DNA from: Aplectana chamaeleonis
Lineage: Eukaryota > Nematoda > Chromadorea > Rhabditida > Cosmocercidae
Direction of reading: 5' to 3'
DNA: 64,000 bases
Assembly (NCBI GenBank): GCA_029168955.1
Contig: JAPDOI010000122.1
Span: 402,501 to 466,500, forward strand
Part shown: piece by piece, positions 1-11,753 of the stretch
Position numbering within the stretch: the stretch's first letter is position 1
Layout of the letters: each line of letters begins with the position of its first letter
The notes under the pieces: model-generated
What the model saw: the letters and a program-made list of their open reading frames with translations, nothing else
The model's database searches: none
What the model was told of the DNA's origin: nothing
Translations under genes and position numbers: made by a program

Positions 1-250
1 AGCGCTCCAAGCGCTTTCAGAAGAAACGTGTGCGGGACCCAACTTTGGGTACGCCAAGCGTCGAGGGAGAAGCGATGCGGGACCCAACTGGAGGGTGCGT
101 AGAGCGCCGGGGAAAGTGTGTGAGACTTCGATTCCGTAAAAGCGCCAAGCGCCCGGGGAAAGAGGGGCAGGACCCAACTGCGAGTATGCCAAGTGGTTAC
201 GGATCGTGTGTTCGACCCAACCGGGAGGACAACGGCAAGGGAGTGAAGTA
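1..250 (-). repeat. degenerate remnant of the 42-bp satellite, reverse orientation
   Basis: Reading this stretch on the minus strand gives recognisable pieces of the satellite unit that dominates 34.0-36.9 kb. On the plus strand the marks are GTGCGGGACCC at three or more spaced places, AGCGCC and AAGTGTGTG. The copies are diverged and irregularly spaced, unlike the regular 42-bp period further on. The open frame here is a by-product of the repeat, not a gene. The block is cut by the window edge, so its true extent is unknown. Confidence 0.7.
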
Positions 251-479
251 ATCGAAAACGCGGATTTGTCATTCATCCGTTCATCTAGTCCCTATTGGGT
301 TCGGAAACCATGAAAAAAGGAGTGTGGAACTGTGGTGGTGCTAGAAGGTGTGGGCAAGTGTTATGCGCAAAAAAAGGGTCTACTACGCATAACTGCATGA
401 ACATTTTGAAAGGTCATATTTAAAGCGTGTAATGTGCCTTCAAAGGAAACCTTTGCTAAAATAAAATGAAATTATTATC

Positions 480-1240
480 TAGCAACTGTTTTGCTTTGGT
501 TACTGGATTAGTATGATTTGGAAATGAAACATTTGTGAGAAACTCTTGTTAAAAGAAGTGAAATGTTTTATGCTACTGATTTACGTTGGCGTGGGAATAA
601 ACTCGAAAAGAAGCGCTAAAAACTCATGATGAAATGATTCATAGTTAGATTTGGCCGGTGCACTTGTTTTGCCAATAAAAACAACAAAAAATTGAGTGTG
701 AGATTGAAAAAAACCAAATCACGCACATCTCTTCTGAGAAATCAACCTAACGCTTGCAGTTTGAGGCGTTAACAAGTCTCAGTGTCCTTACTGCAAAAAT
801 TATGTTTGTGTCGCCCACCTCAATCATTCAGGAAATATTGGATTTTCAAGCATTACTAAATTATTCGACGCAAATTTCGCTTCCGAGCGACTTGACTATC
901 AATTAACAATGCAAAGTGGAAATAACATCACGTCTACCACTGTGTCTTTATGCAGATGTTGTCAACTAAGAGACACTGCTGTCACACGAATACATAAATG
1001 CTCAGTAAGAAGTAGCGTGACGGTTGGTTTTTCAATCTCACACTCAATTTGTTGTTGTTTAGTAAACAAGTGCACAGCCAAATCAACGATGAACCATTTC
1101 ACTGAGTTTTTTTAGCGCTTCTTTTCCGGAGTTTTCTATCTCCATGCCAAATCAGTAGCATAAGACATTTCTAAACTTCTTTGAACGAAGTTTCTCACAA
1201 ATGTTTCATTTCAAATCATACTAATTCGTAGCAAACAGCA
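480..1240. repeat. foldback (long inverted repeat) element
   Basis: The two halves are inverted copies. Bases 506-543 (TTAGTATGATTTGGAAATGA and onward) match the reverse complement of 1188-1225, and 658-717 matches the reverse complement of 1021-1084. No protein is encoded. A related foldback lies at 60150-60750, sharing the stretches around AAACAAGTGCACAG and the AAAAAACC/ATCACAC segment, and it too sits beside the 42-bp satellite. Boundaries are approximate and I found no clear target-site duplication. Confidence 0.7.
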
Positions 1241-1329
1241 AAACAGTTGAATGTTTTACCTCTTTTAACGAGTTTCTCATAAATATTGTTATGCCAAATC
1301 ATTAACCTCTCGTTGCGGAGCAAAACAGT

Positions 1330-1640
1330 TAGATAATCTGCATCCATGAAACACAAACATCATTCTACTTGATTCGGCAATAAAAGTAGCAGGGTGTCGG
1401 TTGATCATAAAAACGTTTAGTAAATTCCAAACAGCGGTTGTCCTTATCATGACAGAAATTGTAATAAATCAAAAGCCTCTTCAGGACCTTATAAAACGGT
1501 TTGGAATGCTTTGTGATTTTGAATGGTTTAAGTGTTGCCGTCTAAGCCAGCTTATGGGCCGCCGCAGGAAGAAAGAAAGCGCCGATTTATTTGCCTTATA
1601 CCCCATTTGCCGGCTACATGCGAGGGACGGGTCTACATAA
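1330..1640 (+). repeat. dispersed module shared with 33430-33790
   Basis: About 300 bp match the reverse complement of 33430-33790 closely: the segment beginning CTGCATCCATGAAACACAAA, the segment AACGTTTAGTAAATTCCAAA, and the segment ending in CTTATGGGCCG. The other copy holds an extra piece of about 50 bp in the middle. Short frames read alike in both copies (for example KTFSKFQTAVVLIMT and WFKCCRL), but there is no convincing start or full-length ORF. I regard it as a non-coding part of the satellite-bearing element family. Confidence 0.65.
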
Positions 1641-1689
1641 GTTTTCATTGTCACAATAAACAGTTCCTATGAGAATAAAGACTCAGGCA

Positions 1690-1900
1690 TTCGCTCGCGT
1701 GTAGCCCTACACAAACTCACTTGTTGCCCCGTTACACCTGGGCGACAAATCACTTTTCTGGGGTGCGAAAGGGAAAGTGTGGAGAGATTGTGGGCATTTG
1801 TGCACACAAAACCACCTGTACCCCCACTAAATCACTAGTCGCCCCGCGAAATCACCTGTTGCCTCGAAAGAGCAGCTGGTGCCCCTAGAATCACTCGTCA
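1690..1900. repeat. degenerate short repeats around TCACTTGTTGCCCC
   Basis: Imperfect copies of a roughly 20-30 bp motif (AATCACTTGTTGCCCCGC and variants) follow one another. The same motif appears directly after the LINE tail at 40285-40345. No coding potential is seen. From here to about 2420 I see nothing identifiable beyond AT-rich sequence and a short minus-strand frame without recognisable content. Confidence 0.45.
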
Positions 1901-2422
1901 TCGGTGCGGCGTGTTGTGCGGTTGGTTTTCTCGCACCGTTGATACATTATTCCAAATTTTCATCTTTAACTGTTTTTCTTCGCTTCCAGTGAACTATTTC
2001 CTTGCTCCCTTGTCTGAGTGATCTTCTCTCTTTCAGTACCAGTTGCATACACCTCTTCTAATCGATCCACTTCCCCCTCGTGTTTTGTTCTGATTTCGCA
2101 ATTATGTCTTTGGTCCGTTTTTAGAATTTTATAGATTTTTTTGATCTCCTTTCTGAAATTGTGACTCGTCCAAAAGAACTCGCAACAATACTCCGACTCG
2201 GTGCAATATTCGTGATGATCGTAATGAGGAGTCCACAGTTGATGGCAGTTGGGCTAGTGGTGAGTGAAGTAATGATGTTGGGACACTTCGACCATGAGTT
2301 TTTCTGAGATTCTTAATATAATCATCGCTCGCAACAGTGACCCCGTTATCGATAAACTTTTGCAGGCCTTGACAGCGAAACTTCCAAGTCAAATCTCAAG
2401 CGGTGTCAGAGATGATAAGATG

Positions 2423-3565
2423 GGTCGTAGTGTCGCGGATTGCGACTAGCTCCTCGTGAGGGGCACCGTTGTGCCGGGCCTCGCGCTCTAGTCAGGCGGC
2501 ATAGCGGAGTTTGTGGCCGGCTGCTTTAATCGGCGCCCTGCGTTGGCTCGTTGTCAGGCCCGCGCGTGGCGGCCTTGCCGCCCCCTCGCTTCTGCCCCCT
2601 CAGCAGTCTCCACCGGCGCGGCGCATGCGGCGACCGCGCTCAGCCTCCGCTGGCATGCCGAGTCATGCTCATCCAGCGTTGGCTTCTCAAAGCGCTGGAG
2701 ACTCATGCGTACCGCCAGCCCTTGGGGCTCATGTCTACCCTGGTGGCTGGACAGTTTCCCCGCACCTGGTGCTCCTATTGCCACACCGCGGTGGCGAGCA
2801 CCAGGGCCAGACTTCCACGGGTTTAATACCCGTTTTCTGATCCGCATAGTCTGGCAGCGAGGAAACTGGTCGCCTCCAGCAAGCACCCGCTAGCTGCTGT
2901 TGAGGAATCCGGCCCAGCACCGCAGCTGGGTGTCAGGTACCGAGACCACCACTTAAGCCTTCTACTGAAGGAGGAGGAGGGCTGAGGGAAGGCAGAACTA
3001 CCCGCACGAGGCGCCTATATTCTCTTCGCTATTATTCACTTACCCGCTTTTTATTCGCCATCTGCCTGGAGATCCGGGACGCGCCCCTAAGGATTTGGAA
3101 GGAATCCCAGGTATCGTAGGATTTTAATGTTATTAGGATAAAAACAGTATACCGCCTTTTATTTTCTGAGTGTTTTATTTTTATTATTATTAGCTGTGTT
3201 TGCGCACAGCGGTTCCCGCTTACCGCAGGCCGTGCCAGTCTGACCCTCTGTTAATTATTCATGCCACCACGCAGTGCATGTAGGTGGCCGGGTTAGAGGA
3301 TGCGGAGGTTTAGCCAAGGGTGTATCCCGGAGGCGACCCCTGCCTGGGTTGGAGTCCACTACTCTGGGTCAGCCTTACTAGGGCGGCTGGACGCGACGAC
3401 CGTAGACGGAGGGAGCTGCGTGTGGGACGCCTCACGCAGAAAATCCCGAGGTCCAGACGTCACCGGGGACGTGAACACCGCCGATGCAGGGCTCGGTCAC
3501 GTGGCCATGGCCTGACCACTTTGGCTGAGGCTCCAACTTGTCGATGGACGCGGCCCTAGTGCGCC
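2423..3565 (+). mobile_element. CR1-like LINE, 5'-region fragment
   Basis: This GC-rich segment is homologous over its length to 18017-19640, where it runs into a LINE ORF1. The two copies share the start AGTGTCGCGGA, many internal blocks, and the end at TAGTGCGCCCGC. After 3565 this copy diverges and has no ORF1, so it is a partial or alternative 5' region. At 2953-2956 it carries an uninterrupted CTTAAG, which is the empty counterpart of the TTAA target filled by a MITE at 18525-19069. The several overlapping ORFs here reflect GC-rich composition and are not credible genes. Confidence 0.7.
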
Positions 3566-4180
3566 CGCAACATGGTGCGCTACCGACCGTGCGAAACGAG
3601 CCCGTTTCTAAAAACGGAGGCCTCTACCACCGCGCCCTCGGAAAGCCCAAGCGAACCTGGGGTTCGGGATAAGAGTCAGGCCATAGGGTAAGGGCTCAGC
3701 AACCCCCCTTAAAAACATCACCCCTCTGGTTGCGGCCCCAGTTAGCGCCCCATAACGGGATGTTAAGCAGGGCGACGACACGGGTACGTCGAGCTGGCTG
3801 TGGCCGTGGCAGGGCCTGGGTCAGCAGGCGTACTAGAGGCCTCCCGCTAGTGTCCTCCTCCTGTGATGCCCGGAAGGTGCGGGATTTGTACTAGCGTAGT
3901 TGCGGATTAGGACCCTCGGATCTCTGGGCTAGCCTCCTGAATCGCTTGGGGTCGCCAGGGACTAGCCGTTCGCTTCCTACCTGGTGGGAGCCTTAGATCC
4001 GAGGTTCAGAGGCTTGGGGTCCTATGAAGACAAGTAGTGGTCGCGACGCGCTTGCAGTCCGTAGGGAGCCGTCTCCCGGTACGGGTACGTCGAAGTATGG
4101 TTCCAATCCTCATCTTGGGGTAAGCGACCTGGGATAACCAAAACTACGGGTACGCAATCTTATTCCCCAATCCCCCCTCA
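3566..4180. other. GC-rich non-coding stretch, possibly further LINE 5' sequence
   Basis: Sequence of about 55-60% G+C continues past the point where homology with the 18-kb copy ends. The motif GGGTACGTCGA occurs twice (near 3783 and 4083) and TACGGGTACG once more near 4144. No ORF of note is present. It may be a 5' region of another LINE subfamily, but that is inference. Confidence 0.3.
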
Positions 4181-5452
4181 GATAACTGCATCCAACAGGC
4201 CCACTTTCCCCCTGTTTGCCATTTAGGGCACGTGTCGCGTAGTAAATGCGGGTAAAACCGCGTTTACAAACATAAACCCCGCGCTAGTTTTTCTTAAAAC
4301 CCTGGGTTAGGCACCTTTTTCGCCTTAGTTTCCCTAAATTTTTATCATTTTCCCCATTTTTAGCCCTTAAAACCGCTTTTTGGGCTAGACCCCCTCCTAA
4401 TACCGCCCATACGACGGGTTTCCCCTTAATCTCCTCTATCTTTTACCCCTTGAGTTAGTTTTTACCCATTTGGGTTACCCGTTAGGTAACCCTTGGGTTA
4501 ACTAACCCCGACCCTTTCTTTCCCATCTTTTGCTGCCCGCTGTCCTCCTCCATCCTTTCTTTCTCTTCTTTGACCCTTAAAACCCCTAAATTTATCCTAA
4601 TACACATAAAACCGCTAAAAAATCGCCTATATCCGCCCTTACCAACGCAATTTTTCGCTTCTGGGTTTTTCGACCGGGCCGAAAACCATATATTCGCTTT
4701 GTATCATCGTTATCCGCGTGGTCCTCGCTCGAGAGACCACCCATTCGCTTGTTTGTCACCATTTTGGGAATGGTCCCTCAACCACTCGAGGGACCACTGA
4801 AAATTTGTTCCTTATTCGCCTCTCATTCGCTCTATTTCCTAGCTTCGTAATCGCATTTTTCGCTCGATTTCTCGTTCCTACGAAAAATCCCAGAAATTCG
4901 CTCCATTTTCACTATTTTAGCCCCTATTTACGTCATTTTCGCCCATTTTAATAGCATTTTTCAATTGGAAAAGTTCGCATTTTATTCGCTGAAATTCGCT
5001 CTGTTAATCGCATATTTCCGCCCCTAATCGCTTTTTCCCCCATCTCTAAGGACCACCCATTCAGGTCCTGTAGATATTCCGCTAATTAGCACCTATTGTG
5101 CTAAATTCGCACCTGGTCCCTTTTTTTCGCGAGGGACCAGCCATATTCGCTATTTTCTATTCGCAATTATTGCTTGGTCCCCCGATTCTTCGATGGACTT
5201 TCCAAATTCCGCTCCCATTCGCCTCCATTCCATTGGCTCGATCAATATCACTGTAAGTTGTCGAGCCGGCCGAATGGCCGCCGTTCCCACGCGCGATCGA
5301 TGACTTCAAAACGCCGCCGACTTGCACTTTCGTGCTTACGTCGGCGGAAAAGGTCACCGTAGCCCATCGATCGCACTTAACTTCGCTTACAAATCGCTCC
5401 GCCCCCTCCATCGGCCAGCCAAGCCATTCGACACATCTGGTGTGCTTCGACG
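4181..5452 (+). other. pyrimidine-rich leader upstream of the BEL Gag
   Basis: The stretch is rich in CCCC, TTTT and TTCGCT motifs and has repeated small palindromes, such as CTCGAGAGACC with GGGACCACTG near 4730-4800 and GAGGGACCAG near 5130. It has no credible ORF. Its position directly before the Gag start at 5453 suggests a 5' LTR or leader, but I could not find a matching direct repeat downstream of the element at 13 kb, so the LTR boundaries are undetermined. Confidence 0.4.
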
Positions 5453-6910
5453 ATGGACGCCAACGATATTCTGGCTACTACTGGCTATTCTAAGGACGAT
5501 GGAGAGGGATCCAACGATCTCTCGTTGGATCGCAGCGGCTCGCATGGAGCCATGCATTCGCCGTCCATAGAGACGGGAATGCAGGGGATGTTGAGCAGCA
5601 GCCAACATCACCATCCACCGAGCGATGTTCCCACTCATCGGGAAGCCGATGTTGGGGACTTAGTCTCGGCTGAGACCGGTGAGGCTGATGCTTCGGCACC
5701 ACCTGCCTCTCGTATTCAGAAGGACTTGAATGCAGCTTCAATTCGCTGTTCAACTGCTCTGCAGTCGAACAATTCGCTTTCATCCGCAATCACCAACCAC
5801 TTCGTGGCTGGTAATCTTCCACCTCCATTCGCGTCAGCTATCCAGCCGACACAAATCGCAGCATCGTTTCCCCCGACGATGAATATCGCAACATCGTTAC
5901 CGCTAACGATGAGTAACGCACCGATAGCTTTCGAGCAATAGGATATTCGCAATTTCACTAAGCCTAATAATAGTCAACCGCTCGAATATTTCGCTCAGCA
6001 ACCATCGTCACGTTGCATTCCTCCTGCACCCGCTCAGCAGGATGGATTTATTTGCTGCGACAGTCAACCGCATGACTATCGCAATGCTTTGCCATCGCAG
6101 GCAATCCATACTGCACCCGCACCGCAGTATGTTTATAGTTCCCTGTCGCCAATCGCTGCACCTACGTCGCAGCGACAGGCTGACTATAGAGCTATAGAAC
6201 TTCCGCAAATACGCCTACCACGCGTAGAATCTCCTACCTTCGCCGGAGATATCGAACTTTTCCCAACATTCTGGGATGTCTTTGACACCGCAGTTCATTC
6301 AAACTGCACCTTAAATCCGGTTGTCAAATTTCATCACCTCAGAAGTTGTTTAAAGGGAGATGCTTTGTCGATGGTTACAGGATACGCCATCACAGCCGCT
6401 AACTATCAGCTGGCTGTGGAAGCCTTGTGTAGTACGTGTTATCGTCCGCAATTTATTCGCACACAGTTGAGCTGCAAGCTTCAGAACATGGATTCAGCCG
6501 ACTCATTTGCGCTTTCGCAGCGCATCACACTTGCTCATGTCCGTTCCGTTTGGATGCAACTCAAACGCTACGGCGAGCATGATAACAATATCACTGTAAT
6601 GCGTATTATTCGCCAGAAGTTTCCCCAGAAGACCATGGAACAAGTAGGATTTGCCGAAAACGCTTCGACAATTCCATGGCAAATTCCACAGTTGTTGGAA
6701 GGTATCGATCAGGTCATTCGCGCCTTCGAAACCATATCCGACACTATGGAAACGCGACAATCTCGTCAGATTTTGTCAACTCGCACTCATCCGCATTCTT
6801 CTTCTAGGACACCGCCAGTCCAGAGAAGAAATTATCGCTCACCTTCCCGATTCCAATCGAGAAGTCCATCCACTCGTGATAGGAGTACTCACGATCGCAA
6901 TCGTAGCTAA
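5453..6910 (+). pseudogene. BEL/Pao retrotransposon Gag (DUF1759-type), broken
   Basis: This encodes the structural Gag that packages element RNA. The first ATG of the frame is at 5453. The N-terminal third is low-complexity and Ser/Gln/Pro-rich. From about 6190 the protein has the DUF1759 signature of BEL Gags: ELPQIRLPR, then FPTFWDVFDTAVHSN, VVKFHHLRSCLKGDALS, and a region near 6440 where IRTQLSCKLQN is seen. An Arg/Ser-rich tail precedes the zinc knuckles of the next entry. The frame is interrupted by TAG at 5939-5941 and TAA at 6908-6910, yet the coding sense continues in the same frame after each, so these look like later inactivating substitutions. Family assignment is firm; activity is unlikely. 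Confidence 0.85.
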
Positions 6911-8424
6911 TCGCCTCATCGTTCTCGCCACTCTTTCTCTTTCTCCTCTTCTTCTCGCTGTAACCTATTCAAAGTGCAAGAACACGAGTCGAGGAGTTGC
7001 CACAGAGTAATATCGCGGAGAGATCGATGGACTATTGTTCGCGAAGATCAACTGTGCCGATTGTGCTTCTCTACCGGCCATAATAAAGAGGAATGCCAGG
7101 CTAACCCCTGCATTAGTTGCGGAGCCAGGCATCATATTTCCCTCTGTGGACGTGGAGACAGTCGTAGTCGCAGTAGATCGTTTAGTCGAAGACGAGATTC
7201 ATTAAGGCAGTCTTGTTCCTCCACTGGACATCATGATCACACTCCATATTGTCGCTCATCTCATTCGCGCGACAGTTATCGCAGTAGTCGCTCACCGCGT
7301 CGAAATTCTAACCGCGTAGAATTCAACACGCGACGCAACACGCGACAGAACGCTGTCGAAACTCGCCATCTCGACAACAACACGCCGATCGTGACGCCAG
7401 AAGACGCTGAAAAGGACGAGCATAGCGACCAAACGCGTACCGCCACGCGATCGGTCACTAACTATGCTACAGATTCCGATTCAGAACCTCGTCTGATGGT
7501 CCTTACGGTCCGTGCTGAAAGTCGAGCTTCAGATCAATACGCACTTCTCGTGGTACTGCTTGATAGCGGCGCCCAGAATAGTTTCATACGAGAAGATACC
7601 ACTCGTGCCCTAGGATTACCATTCCGCGATCCTAGAGCGTATACCACACATACTTTTGAAGGACATCAGTCCACCGAAGTATCTTCGCTTGTGACGGTTA
7701 CTGTACTAGATCAGAAAGATGCACCTATGCATCTGAACGTCCGTACACGTAAAATAATCACCTCCGTTCACACTAAATCGCATCTATTACACTTTTCCAT
7801 TGATGATCTATGCTATTCACGTTCGACTAGTACAGATAGAGCTAAGGTCGGAGAATATGTCGACATCGACATTCTCATCGGCATTGATCTCTACTGGAAA
7901 ATCGTTAATCCATCCGCCACACGTGAATTGCCATCAGGATTAGAGCTGACAGAAACACGCCTCGGTCTAGTTATCTCTGGACTGAAGAATCGCACATCCG
8001 CCTGTGCCAGCTTGAGTGAACCGCTTCACACAGCTGTATGCACAGAAACGGACGATCCCAACTGGGACGTTCGCAGGCTTTGGGATTTAGAATCCCTAGG
8101 CATTCACAATAATCCGCTCGATGACGAACAACAGATCAATCAGCAAGTCATCAAACGCTTTTACGAGACCGTTCAAGTCATTGACGGTGTCATATCCGTA
8201 CAGTTTCCTGGGAGACAAGATCGCATCCTTCAATCGGATAACAAGCAGCTTGCTTGGAGAAGGCCTGAACATCAGTATCGCTCACTTCAGGGCAAACCAC
8301 AGCTCTGGAAAGCGTACTGTGACACCTTCGAAGAACAGCTTCGCTTGCAAATCATTGAAGAAGTCGACGAATTCTCTTTTAACGGCCCGCAGGTATATTA
8401 TATGCCTCACCAAGCGGTCCTTAA
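6911..8424 (+). pseudogene. BEL/Pao Gag zinc knuckles, aspartic protease and start of RT
   Basis: This is the same frame as the upstream Gag. Two zinc knuckles follow one another near 7050-7140: CRLCFSTGHNKEEC (CX2CX4HX4C) and CISCGARHHISLC. After an Arg/Ser-rich linker comes a retropepsin-type site, LLDSGAQNSFI near 7560, which would cleave the polyprotein. The N-terminal part of the reverse transcriptase begins before 8390 and reads VYYMPHQAVL at the end. There the frame runs into a MITE whose left TTAA is at 8421-8424, and the MITE sequence adds a foreign C-terminus and stop at 8486. The RT resumes at 8993 beyond the MITE. Confidence 0.85.
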
Positions 8425-8992
8425 AGGCACCGTGCGCGCTGAAAACCGAATTCCTGTTTTTGTGTTAAATCGTTTAAGAGGGCCTTGATAAGGCCACTCA
8501 CGAAGTCTGTAGTCTTAAAATTGAACCAACATGGATTTATCTCCAGTTGAAAACGTCTCTCTGGGTTTGGGGGTTGGCCTTTGGGTCGATCTTCTGTTAC
8601 GTCCGTTCACCTAATGGGAAACGAAAGGGATTGATTAAAAAGTGATATAGTAAAAATGCGTGGAAGTTGATCAAATATATCATAAGATTACATCACGAAT
8701 GCCTTTTCTGCACATATCGGACAAACTTTTCTCCCTTGAGAATCAGGTTAAAGAAAGATGAACGGGATTTGATCGGAAGATCACGGGTCAACACAGCGAT
8801 TCATAGCGATCAACTGTTCCAATCTCATGCGTCGATTGGTTGAATGGGGTCTGAAAACGAAGAAACAGGGGTCCGGAAATGCAGTTTTCAGTAACTTTTC
8901 AGCGGTTTCTTGAATGTGGCTGTTATGTAAGGTACTGAAGCTTCCTAAATATAGTGAAAACTCAGAAACAAATTTCATCGCGAACGATGCCT
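8425..8992. mobile_element. piggyBac-like MITE inside BEL pol
   Basis: This 568-bp non-coding insert is bounded by TTAA on both sides (8421-8424 and 8993-8996). Its inverted ends are AGGCACCGTGCGCG on the left and, read on the opposite strand, AGGCATCGTTCGCG on the right. TTAA duplication is the hallmark of piggyBac-type transposition. The RT reading frame on the two sides meets exactly at one TTAA copy, which confirms the boundaries independently. Other members of the broader family lie at 18525-19069 and 48103-48835. Confidence 0.9.
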
Positions 8993-10987
8993 TTAAAGAG
9001 AGTTCAACAACCGCCGTACGTATAGTCTTTGATGCCAGCAGCCATCATAAGGACCAATTAAGCCTTAGTGACTACATACATCAAGGACCGACGTTGCTTC
9101 CAGACCTTGCTGGAGCACTCGCCCGTGCACGAATCGCTAAGTACTTACTTATCGCAGACGTCGAGAAAGCGTTTCACCAGATCCGCTTACAACTCGACCA
9201 ACGAGACGCTACAGGATTCATATGGTTGAAGGACACTTCCTGTCCACCAACCATGGGTAATCTTCGTATATTTCGTTTTACTCGGATCGTATTCGGCATT
9301 AACGTTTCACCGTTTCTGTTGAATATGTCCATCAAATACGCACTCGAAAGAGATAATCGCAATACCATTCGCGAGGAAATCCTTGCAAACACCTACGTTG
9401 ATAATGTATTCGTCGGCGCTAAGACGATTGACGAGTGCATTAGGAAACAGAAGGAATGCAAGGAGACCTTTAAACGCATGCACATGAACCTCCGCCAGTT
9501 CATGTGTAATAACGAACGCGTCTTATATGACGTTCCGAAGGAAGACCGCATGACGTTACCTCCGAATACCGTCAAACTACTCGGTATTCAGTGGATGCCA
9601 CGCATGGATACATATCACGTTTCCATTGACCTGGCACGTTATACGGTCACCTCCAAACGCACAGCTTTGCAGGCATTAGCCGCTCAGTTTGATCCGCTAG
9701 GGTTAGTATCCCCTCTATTTGTCAAAGCCAAGCTCTTCATACAAGACCTTTGGCGAGACAAATACGACTGGGACACCCCATTCGCTCATCGCCATACGCT
9801 CCAATGGGAGGAGATCGTGCGAGGTATCGACGGATACAACGAACACACCAGCATGGTACCCCGCTATATCCATGCTGACGATCCGGATGCTGAGTACGAT
9901 CTATTATTATTCGCAGATGCGTCAAAACGCATGTATTCCGCAGTCGCATACATACTATGCAGACGCCCAGATACGACACCGCAGTCGTATCTGTTGATGT
10001 CAAAAACCAGAGTAGCGCCAGACGAGAAGGTCACCAACCCTCGTCTTGAGCTCATGGCTTGCGACGTCGCCATCAAACTCGCACAATTCCTTCTGAAGGA
10101 ATTGAATATCGCAATTTCTAATATCCGCATATTTTCCGATTCGCATATCGCTCTCTATTGGATTCACTCCAATAAACCGCTTAAAACGTTTGTGGATAAC
10201 CGAGTGAAGCATATTAGGAAACTGCGCAATGAATTCGCCTCAGCGAACATCGCCTGCAGGTTCCATTATGTTCCCACTTCGCTTAATCCCGCAGACTGTG
10301 CTACCACAGGTCTCACAACTGTTGAGATCCATAAACACTTCTGGTGGCCCGGTCCAGCATTCATTCGCAAACCGCCGTCGGAATGGATCGATTCGACCAT
10401 GGATTTCAGCAAGGAGCCGGAGTCAACCCCGGAGTCCCAGCTTGAAATTCAAGTAACTACTACAGTAACAATGGAAGATCACAAATCAGTCATTCCGTTC
10501 AGTCGCACAAACGACTACCGGAAACTCGTTCGCATCACCGCGAGAGTTCTTAAGTTCATTCGTATTCGTATATACGACAAAGTAGCTCAAAGAACTCAAA
10601 CGCGGCTCGAACAAGTCCTTCCGCTCGTTTACAGTCGCTCTTCCGCCGAAGTTGCGACGGATGATTTTTATGCAGCTGAGCAGCTACTCTTACGCGAACA
10701 TCAACGCGAGAGTCTGCATCAGTTGCTGACGCCTCCATTGTCAAAACTGGACACGTTCCATGATAACATGGGAATCATCCGTGTAGCTAATCGCATGCAA
10801 AACGCTCAATTGATGGTTAAAGGAGATGATCCTATCCTCCTTATTAATCGCCACCCGCTCACGGCGATAATCATCTCGCATTACCATCAAAAGCTTATGC
10901 ATACAGGCGCAAAGCATACGCTCACGAAGTTGAGACGTCGGTTTGTCATACCGCATGACCAAACCACAGTCAAAAACATCCTACTCA
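8993..10987 (+). pseudogene. BEL/Pao pol: reverse transcriptase, RNase H, integrase N-terminus
   Basis: This continues the pol interrupted by the MITE. The RT palm shows RIVFDASSHHKDQLSL, then DVEKAFHQIRL with the first catalytic Asp at about 9157, and the box TYVDNVFV at 9391-9414, where the usual second Asp of YxDD is Asn. RNase H follows with LLLFADASKRMYSAVAY near 9900, NPRLELMACDVAIKLAQFL and IFSDSHIALYWI. The HFWWPGP linker comes next. The integrase zinc-binding region starts with HYHQKLMHTGAKHTLTKL near 10885, and is cut at 10987 by a 766-bp insert just before its Cys pair. No stop lies within this part. It is an element relic in three blocks with 5453-8424 and 11754-12991. Confidence 0.9.
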
Positions 10988-11753
10988 CTCAGGCAAACCA
11001 TCGCTTCGAGCGGTACCGGAGAGCTACTCGAGCGGCGCTGCCTCTCCGCTCCGAGCGAAAATTAGCCATCTACTCGGGCTACATCAGCCGCTCTCCGGGC
11101 CACAGCAGTATCGCTCGGAGCGATCTTCGGTCCCAACTGGCACTGCGGTCCTCTGTACGGGCGATTTTTAAAAATTTTCTAAATTGCTATCTTTTCTTTA
11201 TTTCCGCCTCTTTTGGAAAGGATTAAGCCTGTTAAGAGGATAAGGTGCTGTTGTACAGCCTGCGGGTCCAGGAGGTTAATCCTGCCACAGGCCGCAACAA
11301 GGTAACCGATGACAGCCAGCATGGTCCACCGCAATGGTAGTGAACCCTTCCCTCCATCGCGGAGCCATGAGGAATCCCCTCGGCCGCCAAAAAAATTGTC
11401 ATCCTGAGAGGTGATCCGAGAGTCACCTCTCAAGAGTGGGCCTCGAAAGGCCAACTACCCGTCTACACGAGGCGAGCCGCCTTTTATACCCACCAGGATT
11501 GTGTTGTTCTTTGAGTGATAACGTGGCTCGCACGTTATCACTCGGAACAATTCAACCAATCCCACGTCTCTCTAACTCTGGCGATGGCACTGCTTGTGGC
11601 TCCGAGAGCGACCGGAGGGAGCGACCGAGGGGCGAACTGGCACCGGACAGGGACCGCGGTGCCCAGTTGGCCCCTCGGCCACTGTCCGGGCGATGACCGT
11701 CATAATTGGGAGGAGCCGGTCCCGCTCCGGAGGCGATTTTGGTTTGTCCTGAG
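10988..11753 (+). mobile_element. 766-bp MITE with long internal hairpin, inside BEL integrase
   Basis: A non-coding insert splits the integrase HHCC domain. Its ends are inverted: CTCAGGCAAACCATCGC at the left, and CTCAGGACAAACC when the right end is read on the minus strand. A copy in opposite orientation lies at 59314-60024. An internal palindrome near 11506-11547 has stems GAGTGATAACGT and ACGTTATCACTC. The flanks carry at most a CA dinucleotide duplication, so the superfamily is unclear. Removing the insert places the histidine pair next to the Cys-x2-Cys (KCVTC), as expected for BEL integrase. Confidence 0.8.

Noticed and set aside
2511..2920. Several overlapping ORFs of 61-126 aa on both strands
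   Set aside because: GC-rich LINE 5' sequence; the homologous copy at 18.0-18.5 kb has small deletions that break all of these frames.
5157..5789. Minus-strand frames opposite the BEL Gag
   Set aside because: Shadows of the plus-strand Gag, which carries clear family motifs.
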